Below are positions 62,201-63,799 of a stretch of 64,000 nucleotides of DNA, one piece after another (the stretch's first letter is position 1; every line of letters starts with the position of its first letter). Below the pieces are notes generated by a model. The model was given only the letters and a program-made list of their open reading frames with translations. It was not told where the DNA came from and ran no database searches. The stretch covers positions 186,001 to 250,000 of the forward strand of contig WFMF01000179.1 in NCBI GenBank assembly GCA_011033025.1, in the 5' to 3' direction. A program made the position numbers and the translations under genes. The stretch is from Beroe forskalii (taxonomy: Eukaryota > Ctenophora > Nuda > Beroida > Beroidae).

Positions 62201-63799
62201 AATAGTTTAATACCTGCCGTGCGATTATCTTTATTAAGCGGGGTTATGTTCAAGAATATCAATGGAAGAGGAAAATTATAATTTTACCCGATATCAAGCT
62301 GCTTCATGCCATAGGAAACTATAGAAAATAGAATACGTTTGGGTCCAAAACACTTTTGCAACCACTCAACCATCTGTTTACTCTAATACTCTCACCAGGT
62401 GTTGAACCAGTTACCGGTCCGATGATCGTCCAGGAAGGTTCCACATTGAACATTCCCTGTACTTATGATGGAACCCCTGAAGCTTCATCAATAACTTGGA
62501 AAGATGAGTCCTCAACGGTTCTCGTATCTTCTACCTCCTCCCAGCAGCTGAACTTAACCCTGACCAATGTTGACCCGACACAGGCTGGCGATTATACCTG
62601 TTTGGTCGTGACTAGCCTGGAGACATTTGAACGAGTTGTAACTGTTAATGTGCTAGGTATGTTTATTGGATGAATATTGCATATAAGAATTGTTATCATT
62701 ATAATTTCATAATGATGGACTTATCATTGATGGCATCACAATTTTTAGGGCATTTCTGAAAAATTTTCCCTGTTTGCCTCTTCACCTCCACTAATCCTCC
62801 CTTCCCAGGTATTGCTGCAGATCCCGTGGGTACTGCCGCTGAGATCGGAGACCAGCTCGTCCTGTCCTGCACCACGACCACTGCCACCTCCGGTGTCACG
62901 CCCACCACTTACTGGCAAGCTGACGGGGGTGCTGTGGAGAGCGGCAGCTACTCTTATGTCGAGGACAACAGTGACGGCTCCTACACGAGTTACTTGGTCT
63001 TGTTCAGGGTCACGGGAACCATGGATGGGGCATATGTGTGCTTCATCGCATTTGACAGCCAAGTTCTGCAGTCAGAACCGGCCACCATATCTGTTGTGGG
63101 AATCAAATCGTTCCCGACTTCTGCTAGAGGTGTCAATGGGAATGGTGTTTTGGTTACGTGTGTGTCGAGTGGAGATGCTTATGCCACTGATATTGTCTGG
63201 TACAAGGATGGAGAGAATACCACAAGTTCGGGACTTGGAACCCTCTCTAACTCCTGGTAAGAGGAAATATGTAGACTAGAGAGAGAGGTTGCTCAATAAA
63301 ATGAAAAATCGTTGTTTCTTATTGACATTTCTTCATTGTGGTTCACAAATCAGCCCAAGAATCGATCTTGTTTACAAAGAGCTGCTGTTCTCAGGTCAAT
63401 ATTGTGTGATTTTCCTGTTTTGTGTGTACATAAGAATTTCATCATTTGAATCTTTCAGTGAACTCTCAGTCAGATGGTAAGTTCCTGACCACATCTGTGC
63501 TGACAATAACCTCTCTGACGCCTGAGGACGAGGGTCAGCTGGAGTGCTCCATGCTCATAGGAAACAAGAGGGTGACCTCTAGCTCCTGTAATCTGGTAGT
63601 GGTGGGCATTGAGCAACCCCCTGTAGCTGCTGTCGCTATGATGGGAGGAACTGCTAAGCTCTACTGCATAGCCACAGGACCTCCCCAGCCCAGCATGATC
63701 TGGATGAAGGACAATGTCGTGATGGAAGACCCTGAAGACTACATCACAGTCAGCAGTAACCGGTACACAAGTCTGCTCATGGTCAGAAACTCTGATAGG
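166..63799 (+). CDS. Giant modular Ig-superfamily gene, partial at both ends (about 75 exons)
   Basis: All + strand exons from 166 to 63799 can be joined through GT-AG introns in consistent phase, giving about 23 kb of coding sequence. The domains show the Ig pattern of C in strand B, W in strand C and a D-x-G-x-Y/F-x-C type motif in strand F, with many N-x-S/T sites, so the product is probably extracellular or cell-surface. Nearly all exons are phase 1-1, so modules can be skipped or duplicated without shifting frame. Two giant introns (17092-21930, 54715-60170) split single Ig domains and rejoin in phase 0 and phase 2, which argues for one transcript. No initiator, signal peptide, membrane helix or terminal stop is visible. 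Adhesion or self/non-self recognition is a guess from domain content. Two or more adjacent genes cannot be fully excluded at introns 955-5925 and 41506-44753. Confidence 0.75.
649..954 (+). CDS. Ig exon Q1 (PQ array)
   Basis: One Ig-like domain of type Q, phase 1-1. Visible marks are ATISCVITGISQQLD, KVTWKLGGSDV, TTYQCVF and the type-Q ending ANEWKEYD...VLQVF. The acceptor is TTTCAAG (AAG rather than CAG). The exon end, about 25 bases, together with its donor GTAAGT has been amplified into the 31-bp array that starts at the next base. Using any downstream copy of the donor would add 31 bases each time and shift frame, so the first donor is taken as the real one. Confidence 0.85.
929..1516 (+). 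repeat. 31-bp minisatellite made of a 5' splice junction
   Basis: The last 25 bases of exon Q1 plus the donor are repeated: 15 full 31-base units follow at 955-1419, then a shortened and degenerate tail to about 1516. Most units keep GTAAGTA or a close variant (GTTAGTA, GTAGGTA, GTAAGAA) after CAAGTCTTCT. Units at about 1172-1295 form a two-unit higher-order repeat (GTACGCC variant followed by GTAGGTA variant, twice). Confidence 0.93.
1517..2474. other. Intron sequence without recognised gene
   Basis: AT-rich intron of the Ig gene between the donor array and the 3' end of the - strand receptor. It contains a G homopolymer at about 1979-1990. No open reading frame or structured repeat was recognised. 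Confidence 0.6.
2475..4705 (-). CDS. LDLa-domain seven-transmembrane receptor (class A GPCR), one frame break
   Basis: Starting at ATG 4705, a signal peptide (MISILNAAV..) leads into an ectodomain with about four LDL-receptor class A-like modules (for example CDNVQDCLDGSDEC and CDGNIDCKSGADEKGC). Seven hydrophobic helices follow in the second frame; helix 7 has NPVFY (NPxxY motif) and helix 3 ends in SYTRF where most class A receptors have DRY/ERW. No leucine-rich repeats are seen, so this is an LDLa-only relative of LGR/GRL101-type receptors. The reading frame changes between about 4052 and 4017. Either an indel has broken it, or a 32-base GTGAAG...CACCAG segment (4019-4050) is removed; its removal restores frame exactly. 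The gene lies antisense inside intron 955-5925 of the Ig gene. The ligand cannot be inferred. Confidence 0.85.
4706..5432. other. Intergenic/intron sequence upstream of the receptor
   Basis: This holds the presumed promoter side of the - strand receptor, but no core element was convincing. A short A-rich tandem repeat of AGCTAAAA type lies at about 5356-5390. Nothing else was recognised. Confidence 0.5.
5433..5730. mobile_element. Diverged copy of the CTACCTTATC-ended MITE
   Basis: The sequence opens with CCTTATCGGATATAATTATC and continues with CACGTGAATATTCATGTCC and GGGTACTGGCGCAAAT. These match, with divergence, the left half of the complete TA-flanked MITE at 20771-21207. A matching right terminus was not found, so the end given here is approximate. 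Confidence 0.6.
5926..6459 (+). CDS. Ig domain P2, split over two exons (5926-6050 and 6255-6459)
   Basis: The first part encodes KTITCLIEDL and DIVWLDPNDAV and can end phase 0 at CCCACG before GTGGGG. The second part starts after CCAACAG and encodes NYTVTVGS, YNYTCKIT and the P tail ITLTPLTL-G. Other P domains have no intron here. A stronger-looking donor (GTAAGTGGG at 6094) would give the wrong frame. The intron contains an 89-bp tandem duplication that repeats the acceptor and the start of the second exon, so the exact splice choice is uncertain. Confidence 0.65.
6098..6275 (+). repeat. 89-bp tandem duplication across a 3' splice junction
   Basis: Two consecutive copies begin TTTTGTGTAAGGGTTGAATT (6098 and 6187). 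Both run through a pyrimidine stretch and an acceptor (TTCTGACAG, then CCAACAG) into the exon start, recognisable as ..ACAGCAACTACA. The upstream copy is an imperfect duplicate acceptor plus about 20 exon bases. Confidence 0.8.
6638..6924 (+). repeat. 25-bp minisatellite made of a 3' splice site
   Basis: Eleven units of 25 bases (6638-6912) each contain a core close to TTGTTTGCAGGG followed by TTTATTGACC. A twelfth partial copy supplies the true acceptor TATTGTTTGCAG immediately before exon Q2 at 6925. Units differ mainly by GGG/GGA after the AG and by TATTG/TAGCG before it. Confidence 0.93.
6925..7227 (+). CDS. Ig exon Q2
   Basis: Phase 1-1 exon with donor GTAAGT. It encodes a Q-type Ig domain: STATVYCNISGLTRTLEEV, GWKQGGTEL, TTYKCVF and the EWGITDN ending. 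Its acceptor is the last of twelve near-identical acceptors in the 25-bp array. Choosing an upstream AG would add multiples of 25 bases and change the frame. Confidence 0.87.
7468..7782 (+). CDS. Ig exon P3
   Basis: P-type Ig domain, phase 1-1, between acceptor TTTCTGCAG and donor GTAACT. Marks are EQTLTCKIVDL, VTVSWEDPAGSSITGGANYT, GNYTCKV, and the closing VTPLIL-G. Confidence 0.9.
8102..8398 (+). CDS. Ig exon Q3
   Basis: Q-type Ig domain, phase 1-1, between acceptor TTCCCCAG and donor GTGAGT. Marks are NATITCIVSGISQAIDSM, VWTDSGTPV, TTYTCVL and the EWNEFMNET ending. It follows the P/Q alternation. Confidence 0.9.
8695..9021 (+). CDS. Ig exon P4
   Basis: P-type Ig domain, phase 1-1, acceptor TTTTCAG and donor GTTGGT. 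Marks are AQTISCNISDVSSTNVSVQW, VDPGGSVIS, QIFTCRV and the IALDPLTL-G tail. Confidence 0.9.
9145..9447 (+). CDS. Ig exon Q4
   Basis: Q-type Ig domain, phase 1-1, acceptor CTTTGCAG and donor GTGAGT. Marks are TNISCTISGITQQLDDVDW, EVYTCSI and EWAQTNNQTDATVNVF. GC content is visibly higher than in the M and N arrays. Confidence 0.9.
9569..9892 (+). CDS. Ig exon P5
   Basis: P-type Ig domain, phase 1-1, acceptor CATTTCAG and donor GTAAGT. Marks are AQSITCHLTGLSAAATVSWY, ATYWCKA and the VVLTTLTL tail. Confidence 0.9.
10148..10447 (+). CDS. Ig exon Q5
   Basis: Last Q-type Ig domain of the array, phase 1-1, acceptor TCTCTCAG and donor GTGAGT. Marks are AMNLTCTIAGISQQLDNVNW, HNYTCSI and EWVVTDNET. 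After this exon the one-exon-per-domain arrangement stops. Confidence 0.9.
10585..10654 (+). repeat. Two-copy tandem repeat adjoining a 3' splice site
   Basis: The phrase CCCCCCATTGAGCACTTCAC with a following pyrimidine run occurs twice, about 34-37 bases apart. The second copy merges into the acceptor CCCCGGCAG of the exon at 10655. It repeats the pyrimidine tract of an acceptor but not the AG itself. Confidence 0.8.
10655..11058 (+). CDS. Linker Ig domain L1, two exons (10655-10867, 10978-11058)
   Basis: The first exon encodes TATISCEIYGY and AVDWRYENS and ends phase 1 before GTTCAC. The second begins after TTTTCAG with DDIGNYRCEI, completing a canonical Ig F strand, and ends phase 1 at donor GTGAGT. 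The intron falls just before the D-x-G-x-Y-x-C motif, a pattern that recurs in the linker and N modules. Confidence 0.85.
11267..11875 (+). CDS. Linker Ig domain L2, two exons (11267-11435, 11739-11875)
   Basis: Exon 1 carries STTLQCSYYGN and ends phase 2 (AATGC before GTGAGT). Exon 2 resumes with a single G after TATTCCAG and carries GGAWRCNATYGG before ending phase 1 at GTAAGT. A 24-base sequence (ACTTTACAACACTACTTTAT) occurs twice just inside the intron at about 11457-11505. Confidence 0.85.
12106..16675 (+). CDS. Linker domain L3, two exons (12106-12300, 16508-16675)
   Basis: Exon 1 (DFNQVHGFRYINGT..) ends phase 1 at GTAAGT. Exon 2 begins with GFHYSLTDYNSTTG and ends phase 1 at GTACGT. 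The combined domain is rich in beta-strand-like alternation and N-glycosylation sites but lacks the cysteine pair, so it is a degenerate Ig-like or other beta-sandwich domain. The intron is 4.2 kb and almost entirely the 36-bp acceptor minisatellite. Each 36-base unit upstream is in frame with exon 2, so an upstream acceptor would lengthen the protein by 12-residue repeats until a unit with an indel intervenes. Confidence 0.75.
12560..16530 (+). repeat. 36-bp minisatellite (about 110 copies) made of a 3' splice junction
   Basis: Each unit contains CATTCCATTTCAG (pyrimidine-rich acceptor) followed by CCGGGTTCCACTACTC and ATTGACA. The final copy is the real acceptor and start of the exon at 16508. 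Variants are CCGGG/CTGGG, ATTGAC/GTTGAC/GGTGAC and ATTTAC. A minority of units have deletions that shift frame (near 13410-13440, 13870, 13940, 14620, 15057, 15390, 15590-15620, 16257 and 16300). The encoded 12-residue motif in the exon frame is AGFHYSLTHSIS; all three + frames are largely open because the unit length is a multiple of three. Confidence 0.96.
16916..22042 (+). CDS. Linker Ig domain L4, split by a 4.8-kb intron (16916-17091, 21931-22042)
   Basis: Exon 1 follows a C-rich acceptor (CCCCCCAG) and carries PITLTCSLTGLDKG and EYEWPSNCTS, ending phase 0 at CAG before GTAATT. Exon 2 starts phase 0 after CCTTTCAG with SPAVFDEGVFKCDANF, which supplies the missing F strand, and ends phase 1 at GTAATT. 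The two halves make one complete Ig domain. The intron holds a - strand gene, a 139-bp direct repeat pair and a MITE. Confidence 0.8.
17092..17644. other. Intron with a fragment of a dispersed repeat
   Basis: At about 17160-17215 lies AAGCCTCTACGATCTTCCTA followed by GCCCAAGTTA, matching sequences at 20430-20460 and 25770-25980. The rest is unassigned, including the expected 3' flank of the - strand gene. Confidence 0.5.
17645..19412 (-). CDS. Secreted repeat protein with WSNGN / REQ-GIIN motifs, one-base frame break
   Basis: From ATG 19412 the protein has a signal peptide (MEKSECLIWLVVLSFVV), then a glycine/alanine-rich hydrophobic stretch and an acidic helical region. The C-terminal ~340 residues are six related ~55-residue repeats in two sets of three: WSNGN-RGHTI, CP...GLQWREQ..RGLIEL..DCG, and versions ending GLEVREQGG.GIINFR..C. 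A single extra base in a C5 run near 18808 separates the two frames; removing one base would give about 588 residues. The two three-repeat sets suggest tandem three-fold beta folds like VMO-I, and the spacing also recalls dermatopontin; neither is certain. It lies antisense in an Ig-gene intron. A lectin-like or defence role is only a guess. Confidence 0.75.
19413..20045. other. Intron sequence, upstream side of the - strand gene
   Basis: AT-rich, with a presumed promoter for the gene at 17645-19412. No convincing element or gene was seen. Confidence 0.5.
20046..20184 (+). repeat. 139-bp direct repeat, left copy
   Basis: It starts AACTTTGAAAGTGAGAAGG, contains GGGGAAAATTGAGAGCAGTT and ends CCAGTTTACAC. 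The right copy is at 21228-21366, at a constant 1,182-base offset with few differences. Confidence 0.9.
20255..20460 (+). repeat. Dispersed repeat family R1, copy 1
   Basis: It runs from GTTTTTCGTCCATAATTCCC through TATTTAAGGGCATAAT and ACAAGTTGTACATA to AAGTCTCTACGACCTTC and GAGCC. The same ordered blocks occur twice in tandem inside the inverted-repeat element at 25436-26145, and the last block also occurs at 17160-17215. Confidence 0.75.
20771..21207. mobile_element. 437-bp MITE with TA target duplication
   Basis: Terminal inverted repeats of about 29 bases begin CTACCTTATC and contain GACATAATTATCACGGAC. TA flanks both ends (20769-20770 and 21208-21209). TA duplication suggests Tc1/mariner-type mobilisation. 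There is no coding capacity. Internal inverted repeats include CACGCTGAG..CTCAGCGTG. Confidence 0.9.
21228..21366 (+). repeat. 139-bp direct repeat, right copy
   Basis: Matches 20046-20184. The pair brackets the R1 copy and the MITE, so the block between may be an insertion or the product of a segmental duplication. Confidence 0.9.
21367..21930. other. Intron sequence without recognised gene
   Basis: AT-rich remainder of the 4.8-kb intron up to the exon at 21931. A 68-codon open stretch (21673-21879) has no recognisable features and is not called. Confidence 0.5.
22195..22972 (+). CDS. Linker Ig domain L5, two exons (22195-22332, 22820-22972)
   Basis: Exon 1 follows ACTTCTCCAG and carries NVTLTCSYKSTLD, ending phase 1 at GTACAG. 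Exon 2 follows GGTTACAG and carries DVTDTGDFTCDVTISD, a complete Ig F strand, ending phase 1 at GTTTGA. The intron (22333-22819) shows nothing recognisable. This is the last domain before the M array. Confidence 0.82.
23158..24676 (+). CDS. M module 1 (exons a 23158-23706, b 23884-24045, c 24233-24676)
   Basis: Exon a encodes two Ig domains (SSITLTCVITPTALSPTFVW..; TVTLSCTAYGDA..). Exon b plus the start of c makes a third (NETFTCSYENVVG.. / ..PLECKVTYSYPSQ). The rest of c is a fourth, with GDVQSLVWTVEGRTDPNENG. All three exons are phase 1-1. Exon a is type D and exon c is type REL (RELTSSPSSQYSL). It is more GC-rich and more diverged than later modules and may be the founder-like copy. Confidence 0.88.
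24826..27015 (+). CDS. M module 2 (a 24826-25362, b 26259-26420, c 26566-27015)
   Basis: Exon a is type T, starting VAITADNTTFNSPANVTLTC, 537 bases. Exon b carries DATGLNTSTGLWYGQMGD. Exon c is type REF (REFTVSPAIVHTLYES, then VDGRTDVNENG), 450 bases. All are phase 1. The a-b intron is lengthened by an inverted-repeat element. The b and c exons are the closest relatives of those in module 9. Confidence 0.88.
25436..26145. mobile_element. Inverted-repeat element (about 0.7 kb) carrying two R1 units
   Basis: The left arm (AAAAGTGGACAAATT.., TTTGCATGGTTTCC.., CTTTCCACACCTCTCC) is matched in reverse complement by the right arm (GAGAGGTGTGGAAAA.., GGAAACCATGCAAAAT.., TGTCCACTTTTGAC). Each arm is about 90 bases. 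The interior holds two tandem copies of the R1 blocks. It is non-coding. Target duplication is not clear. Confidence 0.8.
27247..28779 (+). CDS. M module 3 (a 27247-27792, b 27970-28134, c 28339-28779), exon b donor lost
   Basis: Type D exon a (DAHIDPSVNGTYILTSSN..) and type REL exon c (ending SESENVTLKAL-S). Exon b (DQVNLTTTSTNWYGNIG..) aligns with modules 5, 7 and 10 up to its expected end ATAG at 28134, but the next two bases are CT instead of GT. As written the donor is destroyed. An upstream in-phase GTGTCT at 28111 is a weak alternative. Skipping b would keep frame but delete half an Ig domain. Confidence 0.82.
29006..30429 (+). CDS. M module 4 (a 29006-29542, b 29674-29835, c 29980-30429)
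   Basis: Type T exon a (ATVTADNTTFNSPANVTLTC), b (DNTHLFTASGNWYGYVNNQ) and type REF exon c (REFTVSPPITYTLAASSDK). From exon b onward both exons and introns are nearly identical to module 6 at an offset of about 4.47 kb, indicating a recent duplication. Confidence 0.9.
30633..33097 (+). CDS. M module 5 (a 30633-31178, b 31319-31483, c 32657-33097)
   Basis: Type D exon a (DANIDPSVNGTYILVSSD..), b (DEVNLTTTSTNWYGDFG..) and type REL exon c. The near-identical partner is module 7. The b-c intron is 1,173 bases against 253 in module 7; the excess corresponds to the LINE fragment at 31660-32230 and its flanks. Confidence 0.9.
31660..32230 (-). mobile_element. Decayed LINE ORF1 fragment
   Basis: Read on the - strand, three overlapping frames give pieces of one typical non-LTR ORF1. 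First comes a stretch ending AREDRAKTS, then NVMIFGLEEENEEELNAKV, then VCRVGQKKTGGVTRPVKV and KLCFLEKYKKVYVNPDSP, then REQRRELVKEVKA in another frame. The order and spacing match the RNA-binding region of LINE ORF1 proteins. At least two frame breaks are present and no reverse transcriptase is seen, so it is a dead fragment. Confidence 0.8.
33351..33382. repeat. Perfect 32-base palindrome
   Basis: Sixteen bases starting AGCGTGAAAGATACCT are followed directly by their exact reverse complement, with CCTAGG at the centre, within the module 5-6 intron. It could form a loopless hairpin. It may be the remnant of a MITE end-joining event. Confidence 0.95.
33480..34901 (+). CDS. M module 6 (a 33480-34016, b 34148-34309, c 34452-34901)
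   Basis: Type T / REF module. It is almost identical to module 4 in exons b and c and in the intron after b (shared TAAGTGTTTTCTTTCCAGTC). All boundaries are phase 1 with canonical GT-AG. Confidence 0.9.
35079..36633 (+). CDS. M module 7 (a 35079-35624, b 35775-35939, c 36193-36633)
   Basis: Type D / REL module nearly identical to module 5. The donor of exon a is GTCTCG instead of the GTAATT of its paralogues, a weak site. Exon b ends at GTATGG. Exon c ends SETENVTLKAL-S. Confidence 0.88.
36757..38161 (+). CDS. M module 8 (a 36757-37293, b 37408-37569, c 37712-38161)
   Basis: Type T exon a (starting ATVTADNTTFNSPANV), b (DSTNLFTASGDWYGYVNSQ), type REF exon c with LGRTDVNENG. It is more diverged from modules 4 and 6 than they are from each other. 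Boundaries are canonical. Confidence 0.9.
38306..39887 (+). CDS. M module 9, hybrid (a 38306-38851, b 39049-39210, c 39438-39887)
   Basis: Exon a is type D (DANIAPSVSGTYILASSD..), but b (DTIGLNTSTGLWYGQMGDEE) and c (REFTLSPMIVHTLIES) are of the kind that elsewhere follow a type T exon, and are closest to module 2. The D-T alternation is broken here, as expected from recombination between an a exon of one subtype and a b exon of the other. Confidence 0.9.
40067..41505 (+). CDS. M module 10 (a 40067-40612, b 40735-40899, c 41065-41505)
   Basis: Type D exon a (DAAIDPSFIGTYVLTASN..), closest in its first domain to module 3. Exon b (DQVNLTTATSNWYGDVG..). Type REL exon c, diverged (RELIASPAIQLSLERSS, VEGRTDVNENGVNV). 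Exon b ends before GTTAGG. It is the last four-Ig module. Confidence 0.9.
41674..44716. mobile_element. Three-kb composite element with long diverged inverted arms
   Basis: The left arm (about 41674-42030) and right arm (about 44340-44716, reverse complement) share, in order, GCAAAAAAAGCT, CTATCTCCA, GGAGTTAGGATACCAGAAAT and TATCCTATCTCCATTGACAT with AATGAAATAATTGA. TATCCTATCTCC recurs several times per arm. The interior contains a tRNA-like sequence and AT-rich DNA with short open stretches that resemble nothing known to me. It fills the intron between the M and N arrays. Confidence 0.7.
42307..42378 (+). pseudogene. tRNA-like sequence with pol III A and B boxes
   Basis: TAGCTCAATTG (42314-42324) fits an A box and GGTTCAAGCC (42358-42367) a B box. 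D, anticodon-like (loop TCGGCAA) and T arms can be drawn. The 5' GGGGAGA has no matching 3' acceptor strand and position 33 is C rather than U, so it is not a working tRNA. It is probably the head of a tRNA-derived SINE or a dead tRNA. Confidence 0.7.
44754..45709 (+). CDS. N module 1 (d 44754-44865, e 45246-45709)
   Basis: Exon d (112 bases, phase 1 to 2) carries VTWNVYEQTTATISC and RISW and is the most diverged d exon. Exon e (464 bases) starts WSLNGNTLNATRNNS, completes that Ig domain with DAGDYNCSVSYNN, then encodes a whole second Ig domain (TIVCTATGAPPNTLQW, DEMYTCKVAWG) ending phase 1. The donor of d is GTATTG. Confidence 0.88.
45864..46623 (+). CDS. N module 2 (d 45864-45975, e 46160-46623)
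   Basis: Exon d starts DHPILTATGGTWNVYDG. Exon e starts YFDGISVNATRNNSTLG and has SSDAGEYNC, DDTATL (E to D change) and GMDEFENDTSIIIV. Intron phases are 1-2-1 as in all N modules. The following intron (46624-48125) is enlarged by two fold-back elements. Confidence 0.9.
46695..47424. mobile_element. Fold-back element with GACCCC-rich arms
   Basis: The ends are GGTCGTATGCAAGTATACC and its near reverse complement (GGTATACTTTCATACGACC). The arms are irregular tandem repeats of CTGACCCC / CTGAACCCC on the left (to about 46885) and GGGGTCAG / GGGGTTCA on the right (from about 47235). Inside them is a second inverted block, TTTTGAACATCTAAAAGCAC. About 730 bases, non-coding. Confidence 0.85.
47472..47988. 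mobile_element. MITE with TCACATATTACRTC ends
   Basis: Left CTCACATATTACATCACCCC and right GGTGAGACGTAATATGTGAC are near reverse complements. Just inside each arm is the palindrome TGCTGACGTCAGCA (about 47568 and 47874) with C-rich flanks on the left and again between the palindrome and the right end. About 0.5 kb, non-coding. Confidence 0.75.
48126..48871 (+). CDS. N module 3 (d 48126-48237, e 48408-48871)
   Basis: Exon d is nearly the same as in modules 2, 4 and 5 (DHPILTATGGTWNVYDG). Exon e starts YFDGNALNGTRNNSTLG and has AQKGSF instead of VQKGSF. Donors are GTGAGC and GTAAGG. Confidence 0.9.
49008..49795 (+). CDS. N module 4 (d 49008-49119, e 49332-49795)
   Basis: Exon e starts SFNGIAVNATINNYTLG, with the usual N-A-T-R-N changed to N-A-T-I-N. 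The second Ig domain ends IDEFENDTSIIIV. Splice sites are canonical. Confidence 0.9.
49957..50698 (+). CDS. N module 5 (d 49957-50068, e 50235-50698)
   Basis: Exon e starts YFDGISVNATRNNSTLG and ends with the distinct ADEFKNHTTIIIV. It has the shortest d-e intron of the array group (166 bases). Confidence 0.9.
50866..51767 (+). CDS. N module 6 (d 50866-50977, e 51304-51767)
   Basis: Exon d shifts to DHPDLTTTGGTWNLYDGSS and ends PAVFW. Exon e starts SFNGNTVFATRNNSTLG. The d-e intron contains a relic of an exon e start (51160-51210) and the unoccupied version of the hAT insertion site found in module 8. Confidence 0.9.
51160..51210 (+). pseudogene. Relic of an N-type exon e start
   Basis: After CTCCGACAG comes GTCATATGATGTCATTGCTT, then TGAATGCTACAAGAAGTAA. 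This aligns with the exon e beginnings (..TTTGATGG..GTGAATGCTACAAGAAATAA) for about 45 bases, then hits a TAA and diverges. It is a truncated duplicate exon. Confidence 0.75.
51943..52744 (+). CDS. N module 7 (d 51943-52054, e 52281-52744)
   Basis: Exon d starts DHPDLTTTGVTWNVYDGSS and ends PTILW at an unusual donor GTCAGC. Exon e starts SFNGNAVSATSNNSTLG (R to S) and ends IDEFENDTSVVII. Confidence 0.88.
52930..54458 (+). CDS. N module 8 (d 52930-53041, e 53995-54458)
   Basis: Exon d starts DHPIITATGGTWNVYDGSS and ends PTVVW. Exon e starts SFNGNTVFATRNNSTLG and ends MDEFKDYASIVVV, with a TCEVTWD F strand. The d-e intron is a duplicate of the module 6 intron into which an hAT-like element has inserted. 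Confidence 0.9.
53396..53957. mobile_element. hAT-like non-autonomous element, copy 1 (562 bp, 8-bp TSD TCCGGTAC)
   Basis: Ends are CATAGCTGCCGA and TCGGCAGCTATG, flanked by TCCGGTAC on both sides (53388-53395, 53958-53965). An 8-bp duplication and CA..TG ends fit the hAT superfamily. The interior has GCCCTCC-rich subterminal repeats and repeated AAATTTACCTA / CACTATCTCGGAT blocks. No transposase. Confidence 0.93.
54603..54714 (+). CDS. N module 9 exon d
   Basis: Half Ig domain DHPIITATGGTWNVYDGRT..PTVIW, phase 1 to 2, donor GTAAGT. Its exon e lies 5.4 kb downstream at 60171-60634. The intron between carries a - strand gene, a direct repeat pair and an hAT-like element. Confidence 0.88.
54941..55135 (+). 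repeat. Dispersed direct repeat R2, left copy
   Basis: It contains GAATTTCAAGCTC, AGAGGAGAGACCAGGATGCT, CACCTAAAAGCT, GATATAACTGAG and TGTGTGCTCAT in this order. The same order and orientation occur at 58432-58630. Confidence 0.8.
55957..57191 (-). CDS. Small secreted protein of unknown family, three exons
   Basis: Exons 57191-57107, 56895-56437 and 56069-55957 join in phase (85, 459 and 113 bases) into about 218 residues ending at TAA. The start MWVTIVVLTLSWHQIQT looks like a signal peptide. The body has at least six cysteines (in ..PTPCDTLP, QIECDVGG, MQHCNSSS, KVKCGKE, FGPCTS, LHCAV) and a tryptophan-rich centre (RSAWTFADPE, SSEWTFDKRP), consistent with a disulphide-bonded beta domain. 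Donors are GTAAGT in both introns; the last acceptor is TTTCAAG. I do not recognise the family. It lies antisense in an Ig-gene intron. Confidence 0.7.
57192..58431. other. Intron sequence with telomere-like and GGTTTCAGG-like patches
   Basis: At 57866-57916 there are short inverted TAACCC/TTAGGG motifs (ATAACCCTAAC, GATTAGGGTT, CTAACCCTAACC). At about 58060-58140 there is an irregular GGGTGGGTTCAGGTG-type repeat. No gene was recognised. Confidence 0.55.
58432..58630 (+). repeat. Dispersed direct repeat R2, right copy
   Basis: Same ordered blocks as 54941-55135. The pair brackets the three-exon - strand gene. Confidence 0.8.
59038..59973. mobile_element. hAT-like non-autonomous element, copy 2 (936 bp, 8-bp TSD GTGCGGGG)
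   Basis: Ends are CATAGCTTCCGA and TCGGAAGCTATG, flanked by GTGCGGGG (59030-59037, 59974-59981). Same family as 53396-53957. The interior has about five tandem units of roughly 107 bases (AAATACACCTAATAAGCCC.. CTATCTCGGATTG..) and long A runs at about 59227-59258 and 59848-59867. Confidence 0.93.
60171..60634 (+). CDS. N module 9 exon e
   Basis: Starts after ATGTCAACAG with SFNGDTVLATRNNSTLG in phase 2, matching the exon d at 54603-54714, and ends ADDFDSDTSIAII at phase 1. The exon is as similar to the other e exons as they are to each other, although its intron is about 20 times longer. Confidence 0.9.
60939..61731 (+). CDS. N module 10 (d 60939-61050, e 61268-61731)
   Basis: The most diverged module at the end of the array. 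Exon d reads DHPDLIVSGGSLNVYEGNS. Exon e starts SFNGNSAFGTRNNSTLG and its second Ig has SVSNTSVSVFFETASS and DENYTCEAAWG. The 60635-60938 intron before it contains nothing recognisable. Confidence 0.9.
61987..62145 (+). CDS. Cysteine-rich EphR-like (GCC2/GCC3) exon
   Basis: Phase 1-1 exon encoding CSAGQYTTANGCKNCSIGTYSD, here only in part: C-x-A-G-Q-Y, C-K-x-C-x-x-G-T-Y-S-D and C-x-x-C-P-x-G-Y motifs, typical of ephrin-receptor-like GCC2/GCC3 modules seen in many invertebrate adhesion proteins. It breaks the pure Ig sequence and marks the start of a different C-terminal region. Confidence 0.82.
62399..62656 (+). CDS. Tail Ig exon T1
   Basis: Single Ig domain, 258 bases, phase 1-1. Marks are STLNIPCTYDGTPE, SITWKDESS and QAGDYTCLVV. 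It resembles a classical I-set domain more than the arrayed types. Confidence 0.9.
62809..63256 (+). CDS. Tail Ig exon T2 (one domain plus a partial second)
   Basis: Begins after CTTCCCAG with IAADPVGTAAEIGDQLVLSC. It contains DGAYVCFIAF, then a second domain start GVLVTCVSSGDAY and DIVWYKDGE. It is open to TGG-TAA at 63255; the natural donor is TG before GTAAGA, which would end phase 2. That does not match the phase 1 start of the next exon candidate, so the 3' boundary is uncertain. Confidence 0.75.
63459..63799 (+). CDS. Tail Ig exon T3 (half domain plus most of another)
   Basis: After CTTTCAG the frame reads NSQSDGKFLTTSVLTITSL and PEDEGQLECSM, finishing the domain begun at 63140, then AVAMMGGTAKLYCIATGPP and MIWMKDN. 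It ends phase 0 at AGG before GTAAGC with the last domain incomplete, so the gene continues past the window. Confidence 0.75.
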
